A program made the translations under genes and the position numbers. A DNA stretch of 47,389 nt, from contig JALRLK010000147.1 in the NCBI GenBank assembly GCA_023254495.1, positions 1 through 47,389 of the forward strand, written 5' to 3'. Below the pieces are notes generated by a model. That model had not been told where the DNA came from, made no database searches, and saw only the letters and a program-made list of their open reading frames with translations. Origin of the DNA: Marivivens sp. (GTDB lineage: Bacteria > Pseudomonadota > Alphaproteobacteria > Rhodobacterales > Rhodobacteraceae). Shown here piece after piece: positions 7,769-15,027 of this stretch; the stretch's first letter is position 1, and the number at the start of each line of letters is the position of its first letter.

Positions 7769-8053
7769 ATGCCCAAGCTCATCCGCCTTTACATCGTTAA
7801 CGTCATCACCGGTTTCGACCTTGCCGCGCTGCTTGTTGGGGCAATCCTCTGGCTTGACGTGGCGCATCTTCGGCACCTTGTGACGACAAGCGATCAAGGC
7901 GCTATGGCACTGTTCCTCTTGTGGTTTTTCAACGGGATCGTGTTTGCCGGCGTGCAATTTGCCATCGCCATCATGAACATGGCAGAAGACGACGAGCCGC
8001 GCGGCGGGCTGCGCCTGCCGGTGCTGAAACGGGTTGCCGTTCGGAAAGACTAG
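7769..8053 (+). CDS. Small two-helix membrane protein, unknown function
   Basis: 94 residues. Two hydrophobic stretches, roughly residues 10-30 (VNVITGFDLAALLVGAILWL) and 45-68 (MALFLLWFFNGIVFAGVQFAIAIM), are followed by a charged tail DDEPRGGLRLPVLKRVAVRKD, so it is probably an inner-membrane protein. No known domain is recognised. The start has a GAGG ribosome site and lies 68 bases after nusB. Its end overlaps the convergent VOC gene by 4 bases. Confidence 0.75.
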   Translation: MPKLIRLYIVNVITGFDLAALLVGAILWLDVAHLRHLVTTSDQGAMALFLLWFFNGIVFAGVQFAIAIMNMAEDDEPRGGLRLPVLKRVAVRKD

Positions 8054-8502
8054 GCCAGCGCCGCTTCTTCCTCGGCCGTCAGCCCGCGTGAGGGCACCCA
8101 AGCATAGCCGTTTTCGCAAAGGATCACCGCCTCGCGCAGCCCGTGCGGCTTGTTTGCTGCCGCCTGAAGGATCGTCGTCTCATGGGCGTGGGCCTCGGCA
8201 GCCGCCGCCGCTGTATCTGGGTCGGTTTCGTAGAGCCGAAGCTCGATCCCCGCGCCGCGTGGCCCTGCTTCGGGCAGGAGCGCGGCGAGGGGGTGATTGG
8301 CGAAGGTCGGGTCGGAATGCAGCTGAAAGACCTGCCCGCCATAGCGCAGGATCGCGAAATCGCGGCTGGCCTGATGGGCGGTCATTCCAAAGATGTCGTT
8401 CAGGAAGGCCACCATCCGCGGCACATCCCGCACCAGAAGATTGAGGCCAAGGCCGGAAAGCGAACGCCCGAAATCGGGGGCGGAAATCGTGTCGTAATCC
8501 AT
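8050..8502 (-). CDS. VOC (glyoxalase/bleomycin resistance) family protein
   Basis: 150 residues with the beta-alpha-beta-beta-beta fold pattern of the vicinal oxygen chelate superfamily: GLGLNLLVRDVPRMVAFLNDIFGM, DFAILRYGGQVFQLHSD, a second module GIELRLYETDPDTAAAAAEAHAHETTIL, then REAVILCENGYAWVPSRGL. One family-type metal-ligand position may be the His in QLHSD, but a full ligand set is not obvious, so the enzymatic role is undefined. It is transcribed alone toward the small membrane-protein gene, with a 4-base convergent overlap. Confidence 0.82.
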   Translation of the reverse strand: MDYDTISAPDFGRSLSGLGLNLLVRDVPRMVAFLNDIFGMTAHQASRDFAILRYGGQVFQLHSDPTFANHPLAALLPEAGPRGAGIELRLYETDPDTAAAAAEAHAHETTILQAAANKPHGLREAVILCENGYAWVPSRGLTAEEEAALA

Positions 8503-8936
8503 TTTCCCTCTCGCCGCGGGGGATGAGGTGGCGGGAACCGCGGCAACCGTGGACGTTTTATTCCCGAGGACCTGTGTTTACAGGTGGGCGCCAGATAATC
8601 AGGCCAGGGCCAGAACAGAGCCAGCTCCCTCGGATTTGCTTAAGGCCACTGGAATGCAACGCTTGGCACGAGAGGGGCAGAAACCCGCCATCGCCATAGG
8701 TAGGGCCGCGCTATCTCTGCTGCAAGATGGATTTCTGTCTCAATGGCACGAAAATAATAGAGCATGTGCTCCATAATGGATCAATATTGGCGGCCACCAA
8801 AAATAGAGCTTTAGTTCTAGAATAGGAACAATAGAACTATGCGGCCACATCTGCGGCGCCTCTGTTTCCCCTATCGCTCCAGTCTTTGGCAAAACCGCGG
8901 CCGATTGTGGGGGCTTTGGCGGTACTTTGATCGAGC

Positions 8937-8965
8937 TTGACCGATGTTCACGAAATGTTCATATC
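8937..8965 (+). promoter_or_regulatory. Predicted sigma-70 promoter of mmcB
   Basis: TTGACC (-35) and CATATC (-10) are separated by exactly 17 bases. The expected transcription start, about 7 bases after the -10 element, falls on or next to the ATG at 8972. No Shine-Dalgarno sequence precedes that ATG, so the transcript is probably leaderless. The LexA box lies within the spacer. Confidence 0.6.
8946..8960 (+). promoter_or_regulatory. LexA binding site (SOS box)
   Basis: GTTC-ACGAAAT-GTTC is an exact match to the alphaproteobacterial LexA motif GTTC-N7-GTTC. It sits between the -35 and -10 elements, the ideal place for a repressor, and the downstream gene is a known SOS-type gene in Caulobacter. 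Confidence 0.8.
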
Positions 8966-8971
8966 TGGGCC

Positions 8972-9436
8972 ATGTCCGATGTGCCCGATACCGAAGCCCT
9001 GCGCCCCGGCCAGCTCTTGGCGCGTGGGGTGTGCCGGCATCTTCTGAGCCATGATTTCGTGACGGTGGAAGAATTGGTGCCGACCACTGGCCTGCGTGTC
9101 GACGTGATGGGCCTTGGCCCAAAAGGCGAGATCTGGGTGATCGAGTGCAAATCAAGCCGCGCCGATTTCCAGTCGGACAACAAGTGGCAGGGCTATCTCG
9201 AATGGTGCGACCGCTTCTTCTGGGCGGTGGATGCAGATTTCCCGACCGACCTCCTCCCCGATGCCACGGGCCTAATCATGGCCGATGGCTATGGGGCCGA
9301 AATCCTGCGTATGGGGCCGGAAACGCCACTCGCCGGGGCGCGGCGCAAGGTGATGTTGCAGAAATTCGCCCGCCACGCGGCCCTGCGCCAGCACGCCGCC
9401 CGCGATCCGGCCTTCCGCTTTACTTCCGCTTGGTAA
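8972..9436 (+). CDS. mmcB: MmcB family DNA repair protein
   Basis: 154 residues, with the PD-(D/E)xK-type nuclease core of MmcB (DUF1052): LRVDVMGLGPKGEIWVIECKSSRADFQSDNKWQGYLEWCDRFFWAVD. The aspartate of RVDV and the ECK motif are plausible metal and catalytic residues. MmcB proteins are associated with mitomycin C resistance, and in Caulobacter the gene belongs to the SOS regulon; the biochemical activity is not well defined. The ATG at 8972 is chosen over the upstream tracked start because the promoter and LexA box end just before it. The 3' end overlaps the convergent DUF6324 gene by 17 bases. Confidence 0.88.
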   Translation: MSDVPDTEALRPGQLLARGVCRHLLSHDFVTVEELVPTTGLRVDVMGLGPKGEIWVIECKSSRADFQSDNKWQGYLEWCDRFFWAVDADFPTDLLPDATGLIMADGYGAEILRMGPETPLAGARRKVMLQKFARHAALRQHAARDPAFRFTSAW

Positions 9437-9614
9437 GGCTGCGCGCGGCCTGAGCGGCGGCGCGGATTTCCTCGGCGATTTCCTCGGCTTCCTCGGGGTC
9501 AAAGTCCATCGGGACTTCCAGCCCGCCCGCCTCGATGAAAAGCCGGACCATGCCGCTATCGGTCGGGCCGATCTGAAGATTGGCTTCGATGTCGCGTTCG
9601 GTGTTGATCCCCAT
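9420..9614 (-). CDS. DUF6324-like small protein
   Basis: 64 residues, acidic in the middle: NTERDIEANLQIGPTDSGMVRLFIEAGGLEVPMDFDPEEAEEIAEEIRAAAQAARSL. This pattern resembles the small Rhodobacteraceae family I know as DUF6324; the name is from memory and was not checked. It probably forms a short beta sheet followed by a helix (EEAEEIAEEIRAAAQAA). No function is known. It runs convergent to mmcB and diverges from the GNAT gene, with about 100 bp between the two starts. Confidence 0.75.
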   Translation of the reverse strand: MGINTERDIEANLQIGPTDSGMVRLFIEAGGLEVPMDFDPEEAEEIAEEIRAAAQAARSLTKRK

Positions 9615-9716
9615 GACGGGCCTCCAAGGATTGTGCCTTGCGCCCCTATAGCGCCGGATCGCGGGCAGGGGAACCTTCCTCTTGCGATAGGCGGGCCCGC
9701 ATCGTCAGATAGGTCC

Positions 9717-10202
9717 ATGACCGACAACATCATTCTCCGCGATCTGGAAAGCGGCGATGCCGGCTGGATCATCCAGCAACACGCCGAGCTTTATGCCCGC
9801 GACGAGGGCTTCGACATGAGTTTCGAGGCACTCGTGGCCGAGATCATGGCCGATTTCATCCGCCGCCGCGATCCCGCCCGCGACCGCGCCTTTATCGCGG
9901 CAAAGGGCGACGAACGGCTTGGCTGTATCTTCTGCGTGGGCAAGGACGAACGGACAGCCAAGCTGCGCCTGTTTCTCGTCGTGCCGGAGGCTCGCGGTCA
10001 TGGCCTCGGCCACCGTCTGATCGCCGCTTGCATGGATTGGGCCAAGGCGCAGGGCTATGGCCGGATGGAGCTTTGGACCCATGAAAGCCATGAAGCGGCC
10101 TGTGCGCTTTATGCGGCGCATGGCTGGCATATCGTGCGGTCGGAAGCCGTAAAAAGTTTCGGCGTCCAACTTGTCGAACAAAGCTGGGAAATTGAGTTCT
10201 GA
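9717..10202 (+). CDS. GNAT family N-acetyltransferase
   Basis: 161 residues from ATG 9717; the upstream extension in the track lacks a ribosome site. The C-terminal half is a clear GNAT core: KLRLFLVVPEARGHGLGHRLIAACMDWAKAQGYGRMELWTHESHEAACALYAAHGWHIV, with the acetyl-CoA pyrophosphate loop R-x-x-G-x-G/L as EARGHGLGHRL. The N-terminal part (GWIIQQHAELYARDEGFDMSFEALVAEIMADF) is of the type found in the C-terminal acetyltransferase part of MarR-GNAT fusions, here without the MarR domain. The acceptor substrate is unknown. Confidence 0.88.
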   Translation: MTDNIILRDLESGDAGWIIQQHAELYARDEGFDMSFEALVAEIMADFIRRRDPARDRAFIAAKGDERLGCIFCVGKDERTAKLRLFLVVPEARGHGLGHRLIAACMDWAKAQGYGRMELWTHESHEAACALYAAHGWHIVRSEAVKSFGVQLVEQSWEIEF

Positions 10203-10219
10203 CGCTCTTGCAATAGGGG

Positions 10220-10239
10220 GGCGATGGCGCTACATCGCC
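10220..10239. repeat. Short inverted repeat before tRNA-His
   Basis: GGCGATG-GCGCTA-CATCGCC is a perfect 7-bp stem with a 6-nt loop, 18 bases after the GNAT stop and 7 bases before the tRNA. There is no T run, so it may be a weak terminator, a tRNA promoter operator or a processing structure. Confidence 0.4.
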
Positions 10240-10246
10240 TGCCAGT

Positions 10247-10323
10247 GCCGCCTTAGCTCAGTTGGTTAGAGCGCTGGATTGTGGATCCAGAGGTCCCCTG
10301 TTCAAGCCAGGGAGGCGGTACCA
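10247..10323 (+). tRNA. tRNA-His (GTG anticodon)
   Basis: The cloverleaf is complete: acceptor GCCGCCT/AGGCGGT with a G-U pair at 1-72, D arm GCTC...GAGC, anticodon stem CTGGA-TTGTGGA-TCCAG with anticodon GTG, T arm CCCTG-TTCAAGC-CAGGG, and encoded CCA. The base before G1 is T, not G, and the discriminator is A73. Most bacterial tRNA-His carry G-1 and C73; their absence is a known trait of many alphaproteobacteria, which have a matching divergent HisRS. Confidence 0.96.
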
Positions 10324-10330
10324 TCTCCCC

Positions 10331-10633
10331 CTAGTTGATCTCGATCTCCGCAAGAAGCGGCGCCCATCCCGCGCCGTGCATATCCCTGTCATGCGCTGTG
10401 CCTTGGATTGCTGGGCGGGGCAGGCTGAATTTGACCACGTTCAGATCGGCGATGTCGAAGCGTTTGAGCGTGGCTTCCTCGACCTTGAAAAGCCGCGCCA
10501 CGCGGTCGGTCGAAAGCCCGTTCACGACCCGCGCATAGGCCTCGGGCGAGCCGCAGAAGATATCAACGGTGAGCCAGAAGGGGCCCGCGTTCTTGGAGCG
10601 GACCTTTTCGACGATGGAGCCAAGCTCAGGCAT
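10331..10633 (-). CDS. DUF4387 domain protein, partner of AtuA-like protein
   Basis: 100 residues matching the DUF4387 pattern: IVEKVRSKNAGPFWLTVDIFCGSPEAYARVVNG, DRVARLFKVEEATLKRFDIADLNVVKFSLPRPAIQGT, DRDMHGAGWAPLLAEIEI. DUF4387 proteins are regularly encoded next to AtuA/DUF1446 proteins and in some genomes are fused to them, so the two probably form one enzyme. The ATG overlaps the end of the AtuA-like gene by 8 bases on the same strand. It is the last gene of the tct operon. Activity is not established. Confidence 0.88.
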   Translation of the reverse strand: MPELGSIVEKVRSKNAGPFWLTVDIFCGSPEAYARVVNGLSTDRVARLFKVEEATLKRFDIADLNVVKFSLPRPAIQGTAHDRDMHGAGWAPLLAEIEIN

Positions 10634-11978
10634 CGCGCACCTCGAGGCTGAAGGCGTCCATCGGATTGTCCAACTCTATCACATGGTTGAGGCAGAATTC
10701 ATAGATCGCGCCACGGTCGATCTCGGCGGGCGAGAAGGGGAAGGCGAAGGTCGGCTGCTCTTCCTCGCGGGTCAGCGGGTGATGCAGCAGGAAGGGATTG
10801 AGAAGTTTGCCGATTTCGTTGGCGCGTTGCTGCGTGGCCGCGGTGATGATGCCCATGACACCCGCCTCGGCAGGGGCTTCGCGCCGCGTCTCGAGCGTCC
10901 CGAGGGTGGCTTCGACGCCGATGATCCTTAGCTCGCAGGAATACTCCTCGGGCCCAAGCCCCATGCGATTGGCCACGCGCTGGGCATGGCGGCGAGCGAT
11001 ATCGTCGACCCAAGCGCGGATGTTCTCGACATAGCGGCGGTCGCGCACGGTGGCGAGAAGGAGCGTCTGATAACCCGCCACCCGCGCGCCTTCGAGTTTG
11101 ACGGTATAGCGATCAGACGGAACCCAGACAGAGCCGGTGACGCGCACGCTCGTGTCGTCTAACGCGGTGTATTTGGCGGCGGTCACGTCGAGGTGCCCAC
11201 CCGGTTCATAGAGCATGAACGGGTCGGAATTCTCGTAAAGCATATGCGCCGAAACGGTGTGGGGCGAGCAATGCGCCCCGTCTGCAAGCGGCGTGACGGT
11301 GAAGCCTTCCGCGTCGATATCAATCTGGATCACGCCCGATTGCGGGTTGGTCGCGCAAAGCGCCCCGCATTCTCCGATCTTGGCCGCGTGCCAAGCCGCG
11401 CCCGCGTGATCGCCCCGCATGAGGGGCAGGGCCGCGATGATCGCGGTGTCGGTCGTTCGCCCCGCGATGACGATATCGGCGCCTGTCCTGAGCGCTTCGG
11501 CGATCTGTTCGGCCCCAGCGAGGGCGACGATATGGGTGGTAGATCCGATCAGGTCGGCGCTGATCTCGGGCGCGTGGGGCAGGGGCGTCACCCGGCCTTC
11601 CGTCAGCGCGTCTGTGACCCGCTCCTTCGGCTGTTCAGACTTCAAAACAGCGATCTTGGCCGAAAGCCCAAGCTCGGCCAGCACTTCGACGGTGATCTCA
11701 TAGAGCCACTCAACCGTGCTATCGGCGCCGCAGGTGCCTGCCGTGCCGATCACCAGCGGGCAACCCGCCTCGACCCGCGCGGCGATGAGGCCCTTCCATT
11801 CGGCCTTGGTCCCGGCGCGGGAATATTTCGAGACACCCCGCCCAAGATAAGAGGGCCCACTGTCGGTGGACCCTCCGTCAATCGCGATCAGATCGGGTTT
11901 TGCGGCAACCCCCCGGGCCAAGGCGTCGGCATCATAGCCGAGGCCCAAGGCGCCCGAGGGGATGAGGATGCGGGTCAT
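10626..11978 (-). CDS. AtuA-like (DUF1446) acyclic terpene utilization family protein
   Basis: 450 residues with the DUF1446/AtuA signatures: ALARGVAAKPDLIAIDGGSTDSGPSYLGRG at the N-terminus, PLVIGTAGTCGAD, ADIVIAGRTTDTAIIAALPLMRG, and PFMLYEPGGHLDVTAAKYTALDD. In Pseudomonas, AtuA belongs to the citronellol/geraniol pathway, but this subgroup paired with DUF4387 and tripartite transporters is not known to act on terpenes. The start ATG lies 1 base before the tctA stop codon, so it is co-transcribed with the transporter. The likely job is an early step in breakdown of the imported carboxylate; the reaction is unknown. Confidence 0.87.
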   Translation of the reverse strand: MTRILIPSGALGLGYDADALARGVAAKPDLIAIDGGSTDSGPSYLGRGVSKYSRAGTKAEWKGLIAARVEAGCPLVIGTAGTCGADSTVEWLYEITVEVLAELGLSAKIAVLKSEQPKERVTDALTEGRVTPLPHAPEISADLIGSTTHIVALAGAEQIAEALRTGADIVIAGRTTDTAIIAALPLMRGDHAGAAWHAAKIGECGALCATNPQSGVIQIDIDAEGFTVTPLADGAHCSPHTVSAHMLYENSDPFMLYEPGGHLDVTAAKYTALDDTSVRVTGSVWVPSDRYTVKLEGARVAGYQTLLLATVRDRRYVENIRAWVDDIARRHAQRVANRMGLGPEEYSCELRIIGVEATLGTLETRREAPAEAGVMGIITAATQQRANEIGKLLNPFLLHHPLTREEEQPTFAFPFSPAEIDRGAIYEFCLNHVIELDNPMDAFSLEVRDA

Positions 11979-11979
11979 C

Positions 11980-13485
11980 TCATTCGGTTACCATCTGCGG
12001 CTTGCGCAGATAGCGGCGCAAGAACATCGGCGCGATGAACCCAAGAGCCGCGGCGACCCATAGGCCGATCGAGATCGGGGACGACAGGAGATAGGTCCAT
12101 TCACCGCCCGAAAGGGTCATCGCGTGGCGCAGGTTGTTTTCCATCTGATAGCCCAGAAGGATGCCGAGAATGACCGGCACGGTCGGGATATCCATCTTGC
12201 GGAAGACATAGCCCATGACGCCAAAGCCCACCATCAGGAGAAGATCGAAGTAGCTGCCCGAGAGGGAATAGATGCCGACGAAAGAGATCATCGTCACCCC
12301 CGGCAGCAGGATCGCGGGCGGCACCTGAAGGATGCGCACGAAAACCTTCACCATCGGCACGTTCATTGCCAGCAGGACGAAGTTGGCGATGAGAAGCGCC
12401 GCGATCAGGCCCCAGACGACTTCGGGCCGGTCGGCAAAAAGGGTCGGGCCGGGGGTGATGTTCAGCGTCATCAGAACCGCCAGAAGAACCGCCGTGGTGC
12501 CCGAGCCGGGAACGCCCAGCGTCAGCATCGGCACCAGCGCCCCGCCTGCGGCGGCGTTGTTGCCAGCCTCGGGCGCGGCCACGCCCTTGGCGACACCGGT
12601 CCCGAAACCGCCCTTTTTGCCGGCGAGGGATTTCTCCATCATGTAGGTCATGAATGATCCCAACGAGGCCCCCGCGCCGGGCAGAACGCCCGCGACAAAG
12701 CCCACAGCAGACGAGCGCAGCATGGTCCAGCGGGTCGACCAGATCTCGCGCCACGGCACCGTGACCTTGCCAAGGACGACACCCACGGCGCTGCCTTTGC
12801 CGTGGCTATCGATGAAGAAGAACACCTCCGACACCGCAAAAAGGCCGACAATGGCGACGAGGAAATCAATCCCGTCCGCGAGGTGCAGATTGCCGCCGGT
12901 AAAGCGGGTAAAGCCCGAGTTGTTGTCGATGCCAATGAGCGCGATGCCAAGGCCAATGAACGACGCGAGCGCCGATTTCGCCTGATTGTTCGAGGCCATG
13001 CCGCCAAGGGTTGCGAAGGCGAGGGCGTAGAGGGCGAAGTATTCGGCGGGCCCGAATTTATAAGCGATGCGCGCAAGAAACGGGGCGACGAGGGCAAGGG
13101 CGATGGTCGCAAGGAGCGCGCCCACGAAGGAGGCCACCCCCGAGATCACAAGCGCGTCGCCTGCGCGGCCGTTCTTGGCCATCGGATAGCCGTCGAGCGT
13201 GGTCATCATCGCCGGCTCGTCGCCGGGGATGTTGAGAAGGATCGACGAGATCCGCCCGCCATACATCGCCCCGTAATAGACCGAAGTCAGCAGGACGAGC
13301 GCGGCGGTGGCATCAAGCCCCATGGTGAAGGTGATCGGGATAAGGATCGCCACGCCATTCGAGGGCCCGAGGCCCGGAAGCGCGCCGATGATAGTCCCGA
13401 GAAAGCAGCCGATAACAGCCAGAAAGAGCGTCATGGGCGAAAGCGCGACCTCGAAGCCGAGGGCGAGGTTGGAAAGTATGTCCAT
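11980..13485 (-). CDS. tctA: Tripartite tricarboxylate transporter large membrane subunit TctA
   Basis: 501 residues from the ATG at 13485; the longer tracked start lacks TctA similarity. It has about 12 hydrophobic helices and the TctA signatures GTIIGALPGLGPSNGVAILIPITFTMG near residue 30 and PGAGASLGSFMTYMMEKSL with EAGNNAAAGGALVPMLTLGVPGSGTTAVLL in the second half. With TctB it forms a secondary, ion-driven importer fed by TctC. It begins 10 bases after the tctB stop and is followed at once by the AtuA-like gene. The substrate cannot be read from the sequence; family members take citrate, other carboxylates, and aromatic or glutarate-like acids. Confidence 0.95.
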   Translation of the reverse strand: MDILSNLALGFEVALSPMTLFLAVIGCFLGTIIGALPGLGPSNGVAILIPITFTMGLDATAALVLLTSVYYGAMYGGRISSILLNIPGDEPAMMTTLDGYPMAKNGRAGDALVISGVASFVGALLATIALALVAPFLARIAYKFGPAEYFALYALAFATLGGMASNNQAKSALASFIGLGIALIGIDNNSGFTRFTGGNLHLADGIDFLVAIVGLFAVSEVFFFIDSHGKGSAVGVVLGKVTVPWREIWSTRWTMLRSSAVGFVAGVLPGAGASLGSFMTYMMEKSLAGKKGGFGTGVAKGVAAPEAGNNAAAGGALVPMLTLGVPGSGTTAVLLAVLMTLNITPGPTLFADRPEVVWGLIAALLIANFVLLAMNVPMVKVFVRILQVPPAILLPGVTMISFVGIYSLSGSYFDLLLMVGFGVMGYVFRKMDIPTVPVILGILLGYQMENNLRHAMTLSGGEWTYLLSSPISIGLWVAAALGFIAPMFLRRYLRKPQMVTE

Positions 13486-13495
13486 GGTCAGATCC

Positions 13496-13939
13496 CTAGC
13501 CCATGAGGCTGCGCGGCAGGGCGAAGAGGCCAAGCCCCAGCGCGTATTTGAAAATCACGAATAGGCCCACCGAAAGCCCGATGCCGGTCAGAACCGCGGG
13601 CACAGGGCGCGGCGAAATCTGGTAGCTCAGGATTGCCGCGGCGATTGCGGTCGGGGCGAGAAAGCCAAACGGCTTGAGAGAATAGGCATAGCCGATCAAG
13701 ACGAGTGTGGCGAAGCCGATGGACAGAAGGCTCGGCATTTCGGGCCAATCGGCCTCGGGATCGGGGCGCAGGATCAATCCGGCCGCGCTGACGATCATGC
13801 CGATGGCGACGATGATCGGGAAGGCCTTGGGGCCGAGTTTGTCGAAGAGGTTGCCAGCGGGCAGATTGTAGGCGCTCGTGATGAACACGAGCGCCACAAT
13901 GACCACAACCACACCGAGGATGCGGTCGGACCGGATCAT
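13496..13939 (-). CDS. tctB: Tripartite tricarboxylate transporter small subunit TctB
   Basis: 147 residues with four hydrophobic segments (DRILGVVVVIVALVFITSAYN, KAFPIIVAIGMIVSAAGLIL, IGFATLVLIGYAYSLKPFGFLAPTAIAAAIL, IGLSVGLFVIFKYALGLGLFA), the DUF1468/TctB layout. It is the small partner of TctA in the inner membrane. The start overlaps the tctC stop (ATGA) and it ends 10 bases before tctA, giving the order C-B-A usual for these operons. Confidence 0.93.
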   Translation of the reverse strand: MIRSDRILGVVVVIVALVFITSAYNLPAGNLFDKLGPKAFPIIVAIGMIVSAAGLILRPDPEADWPEMPSLLSIGFATLVLIGYAYSLKPFGFLAPTAIAAAILSYQISPRPVPAVLTGIGLSVGLFVIFKYALGLGLFALPRSLMG

Positions 13940-14898
13940 TGGATGACGCCGATCTCTTTGCTGAGCTCAACCGTGCTGGCCACAACGCCATCGATCCAGC
14001 TCTGGAAATCGCCACCCACCTTGGTGAAGGGCGCAAGGCCGTTGGCGGCCATAGCTTCCTGCCACTCGGCCGAAGCGGCCACGGCGGCAAGCTTTTCGCC
14101 CCAGGCGTTGAAGGCGTCGTCCGAGATGCCCTTGGGCACATAGAGGCCGCGCCAGTTCACGGCGACCACGTCATAGCCCTGCTCGCGGGCGGTCGGTATG
14201 GCGTCAAAGCCCGGCACCCGCTCTTCGGTCAGGACCGCAAGGGCACGCACTTCGCCCGAGTTGATGAAGCCCACGATTTCCGACATGTCGCCGGTCATCG
14301 CCTGGGTGAAGCCACCGATGGTCTGGGTGATCGCATCCGCGCCACCGTCAACGCCGATGTACTTGACGCTGGTGATGTCGGTAAAGCCTGCGGCCTTGAG
14401 AACCTGCAGCGGCTTCATGTGGTCAAAGCCACCGGCAGCCGAACCACCGGCGAAAGCCACCGAACCCGGATCGGCTTTGATCGCCTCGACAAGGTCGGTC
14501 AGCGACTGGAACGGGCTGTCGGCAGCCACGACGATCACGCCCGGATCAGCGCCAATGGCACCGACAAAGCGCACCTGATCGGCGGTCATGCCGCCAAAGG
14601 CGTTCTGGGCAAGGCGTGTGGTCGTGGCCGAGGAGGCGGCAACGATAAGGTCTTCGTCGGTGTTGCGCTCGGTGACGACATAGGAATAGGCGAGGCCGCC
14701 GCCGGCTCCAGCCATGTTGGTGACCTGAACCGGATCGGCGACGAGGCCGAGGTCGAACAGGATCTTGCCGATCTGGCGGCAGGTGAAGTCCCAGCCGCCG
14801 CCGGGATTGGCGGGGGCGATACACTCGGTGGCGAAGGCTGTGCCGGCCGAGAAGGTGAGGGCGGCGCTGGTCAAAAGCACCTTGAGGGTCTTGTTCAT
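13936..14898 (-). CDS. tctC: Tripartite tricarboxylate transporter solute-binding protein TctC
   Basis: 320 residues from ATG 14898, with ribosome site AGGGAGA. A clear signal peptide (MNKTLKVLLTSAALTFSAGTAFA) precedes mature TECIAPANPGGGWDFTCRQIG, the Bug/TctC start, followed by QVTNMAGAGGGLAYSYVV and SDDLVEAIKADPGS-like segments (FQSLTDLVEAIKADPGSVAFAGGSAAGGFDHM). The protein binds the substrate in the periplasm and delivers it to TctAB. It is first in the operon. The upstream 129-bp gap, shared with the divergent regulator gene, holds a tandem repeat likely to be an operator. Confidence 0.95.
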   Translation of the reverse strand: MNKTLKVLLTSAALTFSAGTAFATECIAPANPGGGWDFTCRQIGKILFDLGLVADPVQVTNMAGAGGGLAYSYVVTERNTDEDLIVAASSATTTRLAQNAFGGMTADQVRFVGAIGADPGVIVVAADSPFQSLTDLVEAIKADPGSVAFAGGSAAGGFDHMKPLQVLKAAGFTDITSVKYIGVDGGADAITQTIGGFTQAMTGDMSEIVGFINSGEVRALAVLTEERVPGFDAIPTAREQGYDVVAVNWRGLYVPKGISDDAFNAWGEKLAAVAASAEWQEAMAANGLAPFTKVGGDFQSWIDGVVASTVELSKEIGVIQ

Positions 14899-14979
14899 GA
14901 AAATCTCCCTGTTTGTCGAATGCGGAGGCGCGCCGACCCGTGGCCGACCCGCCTCTTGCAAGCGCGAGTGTTCGCGGAC

Positions 14980-15001
14980 AACCTGACACGAACCTGTCAC
15001 G
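14980..15001 (+). promoter_or_regulatory. Tandem 11-bp repeat, candidate response-regulator operator
   Basis: AACCTGACACG is followed directly by AACCTGTCACG: two head-to-tail 11-bp copies with one mismatch. It also contains the dyad TGACA-N6-TGTCA. Tandem repeats with 11-bp spacing are the usual target of OmpR/PhoB-type dimers. It lies in the gap between tctC and the regulator gene, 27 bases before the regulator start. Confidence 0.6.
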
Positions 15002-15027
15002 ATGCGAAAAATCGAAAAGGGGGGAGC

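Larger units (their letters stand above)
8503..8971. other. 469-bp intergenic stretch with an AT-rich core
   Basis: No convincing gene. The 82-residue ORF at 8528..8776 has no ribosome site or recognisable motif. The segment 8740-8840 is clearly richer in A+T than the surroundings and holds two small inverted repeats: GAGCA-TG-TGCTC at 8760-8771, and AGTTCTA-N12-TAGAACT at about 8813-8838. The right end carries the mmcB promoter and LexA box. The left end is the upstream region of the VOC gene. It may be remnant DNA from an old insertion, but no terminal repeats or transposase pieces are visible. Confidence 0.5.

Noticed and set aside
8528-8776. 82-residue ORF in the 469-bp gap
   Set aside because: No ribosome site, no recognisable motif, and base use unlike neighbours; likely chance.
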